Origin: Flammula alnicola
Taxonomy: Eukaryota > Basidiomycota > Agaricomycetes > Agaricales > Strophariaceae
DNA: 64,000 nucleotides
Direction: 5' to 3'
Assembly (NCBI GenBank): GCA_015499995.1
Contig: JADNRV010000013.1
Location: 124,001 to 188,000 of the forward strand
Shown piece after piece: positions 48,721-60,210 of this stretch; the first letter of the stretch is position 1, and the number at the start of each line of letters is the position of its first letter. Made by a program: the position numbers and the translations under genes. A model generated the notes under the pieces. The model had not been told where the DNA came from. It ran no database searches and saw only the letters and a list, made by a program, of their open reading frames with translations.

Positions 48721-51700
48721 ATGGACGTGGCTGTCAAGTTTATTCCTACTGAGGCCGATAACTGGAAGGTGACGCGTGCGATTGCCGCTGTCCTTCATTC
48801 GGAAGACTTCGCACCTGTAGAAGTTGAGGGCAGACTGCTCAACTTCCGTGTCAAGCTCAACGACAATCCCGCAGGAGGTATCCGCAACGATGGCACAGGC
48901 ATTCTGACTCTTCCAACGGAAGAAATTGGACATAAATTCCTCTCATACGTCTCCAGAGATCCCATCAAGATCGACAAGAGGAAACTCAAGTTTTATAAAC
49001 AAAAGCGACCTCCTCAACCGGGGCTGGCTGAAACCCTAAAGAAAACGCCTTACATCAATCCAGATATTGAAGAAGCACGAGAACTCAAACTTTGGAAGTT
49101 AGACGCAAAATTTCGCGTCGATGCAGTTCAATTTGGCATTTTCTACCAACCCAAATACCCTTCTTCAGCCAAAGATCCCCTGTCTCCTAGGGCGTTTTCT
49201 GTTGAATGGGAGCGTCAATATATCAAGGACAGTATTGCATGGTTGAGATTTGATTACGACCACAAACTCATACGTGTTAAGGTGACTTCTAATTGCCCTA
49301 TTGTTTACAATCAAGTGCTTAACACGATCCTTCTAGCTTGGAAGCGAATTGACAGAACAAGGTGGCTATAGCATTGTAATAAATTTTGCGAGTCTCCAGA
49401 AAGTTGGTGTGGGCTATGATGGAAAGCCATGTACGTATTTATCTTGGTCAAATATCATCACCTCAGTCCAACGAATGCAGATATCTGTTTTGATACCCTC
49501 ACCCCTCCCATAATGGAAAAAATCCAATTTCACCGCTCGATGACCGGAGACAAGGAGGTTGATAATCGCAAATTCAAACAGCGAGTCGGCTCAATACATG
49601 AAGGCCATTCCACAGTGGCACCGTATGCCCCACATCTCCGCATCGTGCTGTACAACGACCCAAACAGCGACGTCATCGGCGACTTCGTTAAGATGTGCGA
49701 TACAGCTGGCCTAGCGCAAAGCATGATAATACATTGTCGCGATCCTTACCAAATTGAAGCCCTTCGCCAAGGCTTTTTCGGTTCCAAACGCCTTTATGAA
49801 CTTCACAAGGCCCTTGGTAAATTTGACTGGCCTGTGGCTTTCCAATTGGAATCACTGTTACGCAATGGCCTTTTGCACACTGGTGACCTGGATGAACTGC
49901 TCCTTCGAATTCGCGATCTGACCGGAAATCGGGCCAAACGGAGTTCACTGTTTGTGGGTCAATTATTGCGGCGGTATAATGAGGCTTACAAGTTAGCTCC
50001 CCCCGAGAAAGTCCTATGAAATGCTTCGACGCGTGCTCGACAAGTTTGAGTTCTCAAACCCCAGCAAAACCTTTCGTTGCTACCACATAACATTTACGCC
50101 AACACGGACGATCTTAGAAGGACCTTATGCCTCTCAATCAAACCGTGTCATTAGGCAATACCCCGGATTCGAAGATCATTTTATTCGTGTGGATTTCCGA
50201 GACGAGGATCGTCTACAGTATCGCTGGGATAGGGAAGTCGATGGCACTCCATTTCTTATTGAGCGTGTTGGGACGACTCTCAAGGTCGGATTTGACCTTG
50301 CTGGCCGTCGCTTTGAATTCTTGGCCTACTCAAGTTCCGCTCTGCGTGAACATGCAGTGTGGTTCATGAATCCTTTCTATCACCCCGAGAAAGGTCGAGT
50401 TATCGATGCTGGCCTAATTCGTGATTCCTTGGGGGATTTAAGGGTACAAAACTCTTGCAGTGCCCTTCGAAATATGCCGCACGTTTGGCCCAGGCCTTCA
50501 CGGCCACTGATCCGTCTGTAAATATTCAGGACAGTGAATGGGAAGAACAGCCTGACCTCGGGGACAAGCCTTACGAGTTCACTGACGGTGTTGGCACAAT
50601 TTCAAAGACGCTTGGAGACAGAATTTGGAAAAAGCTATGCGAAACAAAGCGTAACCCAGTAAATGCCATTCAGCCCTCTGCGGTAAGTGTCCTTCTTTGT
50701 TATGCCCGAAATATAGATGGATAAAGTATCCGAGACAGTATCAGATCAGATTCCTAGGTTATAAAGGCGTCGTAGTAGTAGACGAGCAGCTTGATAAGCG
50801 TGGGGATGGTATCCATATGCGACTGAGGCCATCGATGAGGAAGTTTGAGGCCAAGAAGGACGATATTCAAATCGCGCCCATCGAAATTGCCCAAGCCTTT
50901 GAGCAACCCAACACTTGTTATCTCAATCGGTGTGTGATAGTCATGTGCCCTACTAGACACAAATTTTTACGCGGTTATAGCCCTCTTGTCATGCTTCTAG
51001 AAGACGTGGGGGTGCGAAGAGATGCATTCCAGACGCTACAGGATGCTGCTGTTGCTGATGCTAAGACAATCGATGACTCGATCTCACATTTTTGCAATGT
51101 TCTATCATCTCACCGTCTTGGATCATCTTATAGGTTAAAAGAGATCATGGGTCGTTTGCAAGACCATTACAATATGGAGTTAACTTCAAACGGGGGAAAG
51201 ATCGCCATTGACAGTCCTTTTCTACAACAAATCCGTCAGGTTGCGATGACAGACGTACTGCGAGACATCAAGCATAGCGCCAGAATTCCCGTTCCGAATA
51301 GCTACCTGCTTGTCGGCGTGGCAGATGAGGGACCTGCTTATAGCGGGGAGCCTGGATATGAAAATGTCTATTGTTTGGGCGTTGGCGAAATATATGGTAG
51401 GACTACTATACCTTCTACCATTTCGAAAATAAAGCAAGCATATTTTTGGTTTAGCTTGCATACAAAAGCCCCAAGATAAAGAACCTACCTGGCTTGAAGG
51501 AAACGTTAGCATCTCGAGAAGTCCCGTGGTGCATCCAGGTGATGGTATGTTCAGGACGAATCTGTAGTCGCTTTAAAGGCTTATTGTTGTCACAGTGCAG
51601 CGTGTCCGCGCAATCGGGAAACCACCCGAAGGACAACTCTGCCTGTTTGGTCACCTTAAAAATGTGGTAGTTATGCCATCTGTGGGTAAGATCAACTAAA

Positions 51701-53040
51701 AGATTCACTTTGGCCGTCCTAGTAGTCATTGTTGTCTTTATCTTAGGACATCGGTCATTAGCATCGTGCCTTGGTGGCGGAGATGTTGATGGGTTAGTCC
51801 ATCGGCATTCCGGGTGTCCATTTATATTAAAGCATACCTTCCAGAGACCTCTTCTCCGTAATCTGCTACGACTCTCTTTTGCCAAGATCGCTCGAGGAAC
51901 CTGCGTTATATGAAGGCCTTCCGACAAAAGATCTTCAAAGAGACAGCTCTGTCGAAGATATATGCGATTTTGTAGTCGAATATATTAATTCAGACATACT
52001 GGTATGTGGATGACATTGTCTACTCGTTTTATCGTGCATTTCTCACCCTTTCATTGTTTGATAGGGTTTATTGTCTGACCGACTTCTTGTAATTGCAGGT
52101 ATGTTTCTGTGATACCACGATGTATTGCTCGATTTGAAACTCCATGACTTTCATAGATCAGTCCAGCGTAAGTTTCTGATATCTCTGCAGTGGGCATATA
52201 AATTATTAAGGATATGCCCGCACCGTAGTTAGGCATGCATGACGAGAATTGCATCCAGCTTGCCGAATTATGTTCACAGGTTAGTTGCGGAGCGGAAATT
52301 GCCAAGATAGTCCTAATTTCTCTTTCCAATCCGAATAGGCAGTAGATTATCCAAAGCAGGGAACCCCTCCGGAAATAGAGGGCAATCAGTTACCCAGAAC
52401 ACTTATTCGGTGTAAGCCTGATTGGCACGCAGCGGAGGTAGTGTCTCCTCGACAAACCGATTATTACGAGTCGAGCAAAGCTCTGGGATTCCTGTTTCGC
52501 TCTATCAAACTGGACGAACCTAAACCCGTCCTTCCCGAAAACCTACCACCCATTCAAGCACTCTCCGATCCCATCTCCGTAGCACTGATAGAGAAAGTGC
52601 GACTTTATCTTGGGTCCTCAGCTTTCGTTGAGGGCCACTCGTCTGATCTTCTAAAGATATTCAGACGATACACCGACGAGTTGAGGTATATCTGCGCCAC
52701 TCACACCCTTTCAAACACTCCAGGGGTTCGACTTTTGGAAGCCGAGGTTGTTGTTGGCACGATTCTCGCGAAATGTTCCCAAAAGCGCTGGAGGACTGAC
52801 CGCATGTATCGCATGCGTCTACACGCCGAAACCCTCGTTCAGGACGTCCAACGAAGCCTACTGGAAAATTCCGAGGCAGATTCTATGCCAGAATTAATAC
52901 AGGGCCTCGAGCTCGCGTGGAATGCATGGGATCTTAGTCTCCGTCACGGGAATGAATTTGGAGCCAATAGCTTTGGTTTCATTGCTCTGGGAAGCATCTT
53001 CGATTGTCTCGACAAGTTAGGCCACCAATCAGCTGTGTGA
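48721..53040 (+). CDS. Cellular RNA-dependent RNA polymerase (QDE-1/RDR family)
   Basis: Eukaryotic RNAi-pathway polymerase that makes double-stranded RNA from aberrant or single-stranded RNA. ATG 48721: MDVAVKFIPTEADNWKVTRA, an N-terminal domain with NFRVKLNDNPAGG. Then LTPPIMEKIQFHRSMTGD, SLLRNGLLHTGDLDELLLRI, DEDRLQYRWDREVDGTPF, ALREHAVWFMNPFYHPEKGR and the core motifs YEFTDGVGTISKTLGD, YQIRFLGYKGVVVVDEQL, RLRPSMRKF, VPNSYLLVGVADEGPAYSG and NVYCLGVGEIY. The HPGD segment (ISRSPVVHPGD) leads to KPPEGQLCLFGHLKNVVVMP and ASCLGGGDVDG, the catalytic region at 51770-51793. An in-frame TAA (51859-51861) and frame change follow, then LPRSLEEPALYEGLPTKDLQ continues. The C-terminal helical part ends CLDKLGHQSAV at 53040. 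Cellular, not viral: introns and family motifs show it. Confidence 0.88.
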
Positions 53041-53581
53041 ATGCAAAAGCTAGTGAGTCTAGTCATCACTTGTCACCACTTACTTCTCAAACAAGTGCTT
53101 GTAGTGTTAGAGACTAGTACGGGCCGACCGTTAGCGATACAAATATGGGTGTCCACTTATCTGAAAGAACTTGCTTACCTTGGATTGAAGGTAAATGTAG
53201 ATCGAGATATGCACTTCCTGCAGGACCATTCCATGGTGATATGAGGCATTACATCACAGACAATCTAACTTGAAGTTTGCTTGAAGTCTGACTACAAATA
53301 GGAACCACTGTGGTGGACCCAGTGTGAATAAAGTTTTTCAAAGAGAAGACGATGATGTGTAGTTCCTGTAGCGGAGATGACGCCTCTCCTGTTATGAAGT
53401 TGATCGGAGGCCGCTCCTTTCCTTGATCCACTGACAAGTGCAAGACAAGTTTCGCTAGCCTTCGCTAGCCTGTTTTTACTGTGAGCGTGACTGGTGGCGC
53501 GACTTGTCACGATATCATATGACCGCTCATGTTGTGTGTGATGCATTGTACCTTTGACTTTGCCGTCCATATGTTAATCTC

Positions 53582-56500
53582 ATGACGCGAACTTCCTCTC
53601 CCCATTCTGTGGCTGACGTTCGCGCACTGGATGAGATTCCAGAACAATCGCCTAACGACATACTTCAGCGTGGCGTAGATCACGAAAGATGTGTGGCTGG
53701 GAGATTCAAGATGGCCTGGCCGCTCACTGGCAAGAAGATAGAAACGATTGCCAACATTTCCTCTTCATCTACCCTGGAACATAAACAATGTTCTTTTCGG
53801 ATATTTTTCGAACTGAGCGACAAATATCTTCAAATGCTGGACCTTTCACCTCATGACGAGTTTCGCCTGTCACTCAGAGGAGCCGAAGTCCAAAAACTGT
53901 CGCAGATTCCGAAACTTTCCAGCCTTCCCATGCAGCTTGTGTTCTCGAAGGGAGTGCATATACAATGGAAGCATCAAGGCCCTGGTATGGAAAGAAAAAT
54001 GCTCAGCACATGGCTGCGTAAGTGTTCTTTTCATGTATTCCCGTTGGTTTTTTCTTAATCTCTTACACTAGTGAGTGAACCAGCGAACACTCAGAGCGAT
54101 AGTTGGTTTTTGTCGCAAGGAGAGAAGGATGCCAATCCCCCAGTGCAGACCAAACGAAAGCATGATGAATCGGAGGAGCTACATCAAAACCAGCCTCAGC
54201 AGGATCCGTCATTGTCTAAGCAACTCAGAAAGCGACAACGGATGGACGCAAAGCGCCAAAGGCAGGAGGCTAATACCAGGCATATAGACGAGTCCGCCGA
54301 CTCTTCATTGCTGAACATGGATATCGTTAAGAACTGTGCCCCAAATATAATGACCTCGCAGGGCACGAAGGCGCAACCACTCACATCTCCCATGACGTTA
54401 TATGCAAGTCCAACATCGGTACATGCAAGTAACTCAAGGTCGGAAGCTGTTACTGTTTCAAAGGCGAGAAAATCGGAGGCATCTTCCTCCAATCGTATAC
54501 CAGAACTGAAGGCGGGATTCCGTACAGGATCGGTGGGTGGAAATCTTTATATGTTCTTTAAATTTCTAACGATCGTTCAATAGGACACGTACATTGCACT
54601 TAATGATATTCGTCCGGGGCGGTCTGCTCTACTCATTGGCATTGTCACTAACATGTCGACTCCTTCGACGACCCGTAAGGGTGGTGCGTTCTGCTATTAT
54701 GACTAAGGTTATACCTTCCATGACAATTACGCAGATTGGATGCGTTTTATCAACATCGTGGATCCCAGTAATTATCATCCCCATGGCTCAGGGCTGAAAA
54801 TCAACTGCTTTACCAAGCGACACAAAGAATGGTTGCCACATCCAGAAGAGGGGGATGTCCTTATTCTCCGCCAGGTCAAGGTATTGATTTTTTAATAACA
54901 CTTCCATTCAATGCTTATTTGTGTGAAGATTGGAGAGTACCAGGGTAACCTTACAGGAACAGGTTACTCCGATAAACTTCGTTGGGCAGCTTTCTCTTCG
55001 ACAAAAGGAGAAATTCATCACGGACCTCCGAATAAAGCCCCAAAGCAAGAAGGCCTCGCTGAAGGAGGATTTGGCGTAGCATTCTCTCCTTTTTTCCAAC
55101 CGGGGCCACCCGAAGTTACATATTGCGTCAAACTATCGGATTGGTGGCGAGATGTGAACACGCAGAACCCATTAGAGGCAGCCGCAGCACAGAACCAAGA
55201 AGAAAGGCTTAAGAGCCCTCAATCTACGTACCTGCGTTCGGCTCAAAGGGTGCACAGACTTATCAGCGAAACCGGTCCTTCGGTACCTCCGAGTGGGTAC
55301 TTCGATTGCACAATTGAAGTGAGATTTATTGTCGGCATCGTCTTCCACTGCTGACGCATTTGTCATCATTGATGCGAAGGTATTGAATGGATTTCGCAAT
55401 AACAACTCCAACATGGTCTACACGCTGTACGTGACTGATTACACGCGGAATGATCAGATGACGGCTGTGCAGGCCAACTGGTGTCCAGCGTCGTTGTCGG
55501 AACTTGTGCTTCAGCTTGAAATGTGGGATACGGCTGCTGAAATCGCGCAAAATATGCGACCGGGACAATTTTATTTCATCAAGAATGCTCGCATGAAGCA
55601 CAATTCGTCAGGATACTTGGAAGGAAAGGTGGCTCAAGACAAGATAGCACGACTGGCGGAGGATGATACCACGAACGTGCATTTGAAAGCCTTGCTTGAG
55701 TTTGTTTCCCTTTTTTACTTCTTTTATATGTTTCTGGGATAGTTGACAAATATTATCCACTTAGGAGGAAAAGAAAATGGCAGGCCAGGCAAGCTAGCGC
55801 TGAGTCGGAGATCACTTATCAATTAATTCAAGATATTGAAGAGGGGAAATTTTTCAATTGTACTGTCGAAGTTCGTCTCGTTCTTTTTTATATTACGATC
55901 CGTCTCTCACATGCATTAGCTTCTCCATGCCGTTCCAAGTACAGATCAGAGAGCATGCATCTACGTCACTGATTATACTTCACATCCTCGCTTGACAGCC
56001 GTCAGCGAGGCATGGTCACAAGGCCATGACGGCCGTACTGTGAAGATTATGCTATCAGAAGAGCAACAATACATCGCAAACTGTGCCATAACAGGCTCGT
56101 TCTACTGCATACGAAAATTGAGGCTGAGATACAGTTCGGTAGAGGAGTGCTTTTGTGGCCTTTTAGGCGGAAATGAGAAGCTCGTGGTTCCGTTAAATCC
56201 AAATAAAACCGATAACGAGCATCTTAACGGTCTCTTGCGGTATGATCTGACTTATTGGATGCGCCTCGTAAACTGATGAACGTTTCAGGCGAAAGGAGAA
56301 CTGGGAAAAGACGATGAAACGGCACCCGCCCGGTGCTGCTGGGGCCAAACACATGGCCCCAGCAATTCCTCCAGAAAACAATGCACCTACGGTTATCCTG
56401 AATCATCCTTTTACTCGCATCAAAGACATTGCTCTGGAAGACTTGAGCCCTGCGCAGTACCAGTTAGTTGCAAGAGCTGTCGATTTCCATCCATTGGAAC

Positions 56501-57008
56501 TACAAGACGCGTTTTATCAACAATGTTCCCGATGTAATACAGAGTAAGTGGAACCTTCGTTTATTTTTCCAACGTTTCATGCGAATGCTCTACCCAGGAT
56601 CCCAAAGATACAGAGGGCCTGCACTAAATGTGGCGATTTCGAACACGAGTATGTTCAATACTTATATCAGTTATACCTCATGCTGGAGGACGAGGACGAA
56701 AACCAAATCGTCGTTTCAGTCGACAACAAGGTACTTATCATTAATCATTCTTCAATTATGAACTTAAATCTGGTTAGTGCCCTTTGTTAAACGGATTAAA
56801 GCGGGCGTGTATACGAGAGGACCAGGCTGCTCTACAACGTTTTCGTGAAAGAGTGGAACCTATGTTAGGAAACCTCGTTATGATGCATAATGGTCTCAAG
56901 GCTGGCAAGGGTATCGAGATAGACACTCCCCTGCTTTGCTTCGAGGTTGGCAGTTGGCTCGTTCCAGACGGAAAGAGAGCGTTCCGTCTGAGTAAATACA
57001 ATACATAG
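53582..57008 (+). CDS. POT1: Telomere end-binding protein POT1
   Basis: Shelterin-type protein that binds the single-stranded G overhang of telomeres. ATG 53582-53584: MTRTSSPHSVADVRALDEIP. The first part has FRIFFELSDKYLQMLDL and LSLRGAEVQKLSQIPK, then a basic linker (KQLRKRQRMDAKRQRQE). The Telo_bind OB fold reads TYIALNDIRPGRSALLIGIV, TNMSTPSTTRK, an intron, DWMRFINIVDPSNYHPHGSG, LKINCFTKRHKEWLPHPEEG and DVLILRQVK. Two further OB-like units follow (MVYTLYVTDYTRNDQM and RACIYVTDYTSHPRLTAVSE), then FTRIKDIALEDLSP, a CxxC pair (QQCSRCNTE and RACTKCGDFEHEY), and ICFEVGSWLVPDGKRAF-like text ending at 57008. About fourteen exons, no frame break found. Strong candidate for the single POT1 gene of the genome. 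Confidence 0.9.
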
Positions 57009-57170
57009 GATTCCACCGTTGGATTCATAATTTCCTGTTGGCGGGCACGCCTGGCTAATCATGGTTGATAATTTTCAACATATGAATGACTCTCATAGAA
57101 GCAAGACGGGGGCCTGCGTACCTAGATTACAAGAAGTCGTTTGTTGCAATAAACTGGATGAAAATCGATC

Positions 57171-57175
57171 AAAAA
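57171..57175 (-). terminator. RNA polymerase III terminator of tRNA-Ser
   Basis: Five A residues on the plus strand read as TTTTT just after the minus-strand tRNA end. Confidence 0.7.
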
Positions 57176-57176
57176 G

Positions 57177-57267
57177 CGACACCAGCAGGATTTGAACCTG
57201 CGCCCTCAAAGAGGAACAGATATTGAGTAATTCGAATCTGTCGCCGTAACCACTTGGCTATAGTGCC
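57177..57267 (-). tRNA. tRNA-Ser(CGA), intron-containing
   Basis: On the minus strand, acceptor GGCACTA pairs with TGGTGTC (two G:U pairs), discriminator G, D arm GCCAAGTGGTTACGGC. The anticodon loop TTCGAA gives CGA, and a short intron (ACTCAATA-like) follows in the loop. The extended variable arm CCTCTTTGAGG marks a class II tRNA. T arm GCAGGTTCAAATCCTGC is intact. The long arm and G73 identify serine rather than arginine. Confidence 0.92.
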
Positions 57268-57535
57268 TTGTATTGTAACCAGATAATACTGTATAAATGA
57301 ATGTTTTGAACATTGTCTAATTTGACAATTTCTGATCCAACAATTACTTATAAAGGGTCGACTTCGTCGACATAGCCTTGCTGTACTCGTATAATTTTCA
57401 TTTAAATATATTTGCACTGAATTGAAACCTTTCCTGTGACCTGAACATAAAAAATGCCAAACATAATTGGACCCCTGTAAAAATAAAAATAAATTTGTAT
57501 AGAAATAGATATGTATTTAACCAATATTCCTGCCG

Positions 57536-57576
57536 CTGCCACTCGTCGCCAACCTTCGGTTGACTCCTCGTGGCAG
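57536..57576. other. Nested hairpin in a GC-rich island
   Basis: CTGCCAC (57536-57542) pairs with GTGGCAG (57570-57576), and inside it CAACC-TTC-GGTTG (57550-57562) forms a second stem. Flanks are strongly AT-rich. A structured RNA is possible but no family was recognised. Confidence 0.5.
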
Positions 57577-58654
57577 GGAGAATTTGAATTTACATTTTAT
57601 TATTTACAAAGCCAGAATTTTTGCAAATGGATGTGCAAAGATCTAAGATGCTGTACGATTTCGACTGTGTAGTCCCGCCTTTGTTTACTTTGGTTCTCGA
57701 CCGAAAATAATAGGCTGAGCGCAGGCAGCCGTTCAAGGTCATCGGGCCGCAAATGCTGGCGTCAATGTAAAGTCCGGATCCCTGCTGGCTCGCAGAAGTT
57801 GCAGGCCCAACGGCGGGATCACCACACGCATGTAGCTTTAAGATAAATATATTTCATACACTAAATAGAATACTTAGAAGATAATTTAAATAATGTTTCT
57901 ACAGAGAGTGAAAAGTACACGACGAGGTAAGAAAGGATGGATTACTACTAAGTCATGGTATGCAATGTACATAGGTGTATTACAGTGAGTTAGAATGGGG
58001 AGGGTGTGGCCGGACAGAGGGCGCGAGGACACAGGGATGGAGATATACCTGGTGGGCCTCACTCCCCTTCGTGTTCCTCCACCGCCCATGCTCCTGCGGT
58101 GCTCGCGAGTGTTTGTGTTCGTGGGTGGGTTGTAAGCGTGCAGGGGTGCCGCGGGTGTTCATGGGTATTTGAGGTGTTCGCGAGTGGCTGTCGGTTGCTC
58201 GCGAGCCTTCGTGGGCGGCAGTAGGCATCCACAGGCGGTCGAGAGGGGTGTTCCGAATTCGTGCCTAGCCGCACGTAATCGAGGGTGCTCGGGGCTGTCT
58301 GAGTGTGTTTCATGGGCGGTCAATGGGGATCATGGGCGGGTGGTCACAGCTGTACGCCAGCGGTCAGCAGTTTGCACTCACATCTTGCTTCACCTTCTTC
58401 CCACTCTGTTCTCATGCTCTTGTAGCTCGAGTCCGTTCGGGCTCTCGTGCACCATCGAGACTGCCGCCCTGAAATCGAAGAAGAATGGCTTGGGCGAGGT
58501 TCCCGTAGTGGCCATGGTACAAGTCCAGGGATACCGCTGAGAATGAAGTCGCAGATTCAGTTCACACCAGCAGGTCGCGAGAGGGGGGTGGTTCTGGAGG
58601 TGAGTTTGGCGGGGATGATGTGAGTGGGAAAAGCACAAGTTATTCTTAAAGGAA

Positions 58655-58752
58655 GGACGGTAGAAGATAATGTTTGCCCACATTTGACTTAGAGGCAACA
58701 GAGTTGAAAGCAAACAACTGCAAAGACAGCTGTAGAACTTTTGCAAAGGATA
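58655..58752 (+). repeat. Dispersed repeat unit, copy 1
   Basis: About 98 bp containing GACTTAGAGGCAACAGAGTT and GACAGCTGTAGAACTTTTGC. Nearly the same sequence recurs at 59830-59929, differing at a handful of positions. Confidence 0.85.
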
Positions 58753-59829
58753 GGCTCGGATCAAGCTCCCTTATCAGGATGCCGCTGTTTGTTTTTGTGT
58801 ATATTGATTTATGTGGAGACAGCACATCCTGACAAGGGGCTTGCTTCAATGTCCGCGATTCTGGGGGGTTGTTCGTGGCCACCGCTTGGACCAGTCTCCA
58901 CACCTATGCCTTAACCTTTGCTGGGCGATTTGTGTTCGGACATGTCTCGGAGGATTTCGCCTACTTAGAATTTTAAAATGTTTCCAACTGGTAAAGATAT
59001 GCGTGAAGCGGTTTGCTATATTTGAGCTTTTTATCTTACACATCAATGTATCACCAGTTTTGCATCCTGAGCTCTATAAATTTGTAAGAGGCATATAGGA
59101 GAACATTTTTATATGTTCCATCAAAAATATACACGTAGAGTGAGCCAGAGACCTCTCTTTCGAGGTTAGAATCTCAAATCCGATGCTATTTTGATACATG
59201 AGTATGGAGCACGTGACCTCCGAATAAAAAATATCCGGAGTCCCACTGATCATCGAAATCTGATCATCGAAATCGATATTCCCTCTCAATCCCTCCTACA
59301 CCAACCACTTGCTCCAAATGAACGTCCCCCATCATGGTATACTATGTAGTACTTAAGAGTCGATGCATCTTTGCACGCACGCGTTTGCCGCGCGTATGTG
59401 ACCGATGTCACAATCGAGCATCACGGTAGCCTCTCATCATGAACCACCTCAGCTATGAGCCACGACAACACCCTGAGCTCCCAGGTATTTTTTAAGCGAC
59501 CATAATACTATACTAGTATACTTGTGTCAACTTTGTTTGGTCGAAAACGATACCGTTGTTTTCAAGATCCTGTTTTTCTGAATTTACACATACCCGGGGT
59601 TCCATATCCTTTTGAAATAAAATGGAACGTATTTTCGACGATGTAAAGACCCATTTGCATACAAATACATCTTATATTTCTATTGCAGCAAGAATTGTAG
59701 ATGCGCGTTGAGTGTGGCGAGCGTAGAGGCTGCACGAGCAAGCCCTTGTTTTGATGGACTTTGAAGCAAGCCCCTTCTGCGAAGGTGCCCGGGAACCGGG
59801 CCGCAGCGGGGCTTGCTCCGAACCTATGC

Positions 59830-59929
59830 AAAGGATGGGGTAAGATATTGTTTGCCCACGTTTGACTTAGAGGCAACAGAGTTGAAAGCAAACAACCGCA
59901 AAGACAGCTGTAGAACTTTTGCAAAGGAC
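59830..59929 (+). repeat. Dispersed repeat unit, copy 2, with a degenerate tandem third copy
   Basis: This copy matches 58655-58752 closely. It begins and ends with GCAAAGGAYGGGGTAAGATA, and after 59930 the text continues as a diverged copy (AGCAAACAAACAAAGCTGTA) to about 60000. So the unit is arranged as a short tandem here. Confidence 0.8.
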
Positions 59930-60210
59930 GGGGTAAGATATTGTTTGGTTAAGATTGATGGGAGGACAACAGCATGTAAAGCAAACAAACAAAGCTGTAA
60001 AAGTCTGACTACCTTATATAGTTATTTTCGACGGTGGGGGAACCTTTCTGTTACACAGCAAGGCCATGTCTATAAGTCTCTCGCGCTCAAAATTCATTCA
60101 TGTGGCATGAAGACATATTTTTCAAAATTAAGAGGAGCTTTGGATGTGGACTACTTATATGGAATACCTGTGTGGTGTAAGCTTCGTCAGAAGTCTTGGA
60201 TAAAAATTAT

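Larger units (their letters stand above)
57268..60210. other. Repeat-rich intergenic region
   Basis: About 2.9 kb with no supported protein gene. It holds AT-rich DNA (57400-57530 and 57840-57900), a GC-rich hairpin (57536-57576), a G/T-rich stretch on the plus strand (58000-58350), and direct and inverted repeat pieces (58655-58752, 58834-58849, 59761-59776, 59830-59929). Weak frames on the minus strand at 58390-58764 and 59562-59924 share QKFYSCLC because they lie in the duplicated unit. It looks like decayed mobile or minisatellite material between POT1 and STT4. Confidence 0.55.

Noticed and set aside
48721..53040. Integrated RNA-virus polymerase
   Set aside because: The motifs are those of the cellular RNAi polymerase (DFDG-type two-barrel core, GGGDVDG region) and the gene has introns.
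58390..59924. Two minus-strand frames sharing QKFYSCLC as a gene pair
   Set aside because: The similarity is explained by the duplicated 100-bp unit; nothing outside it is alike.
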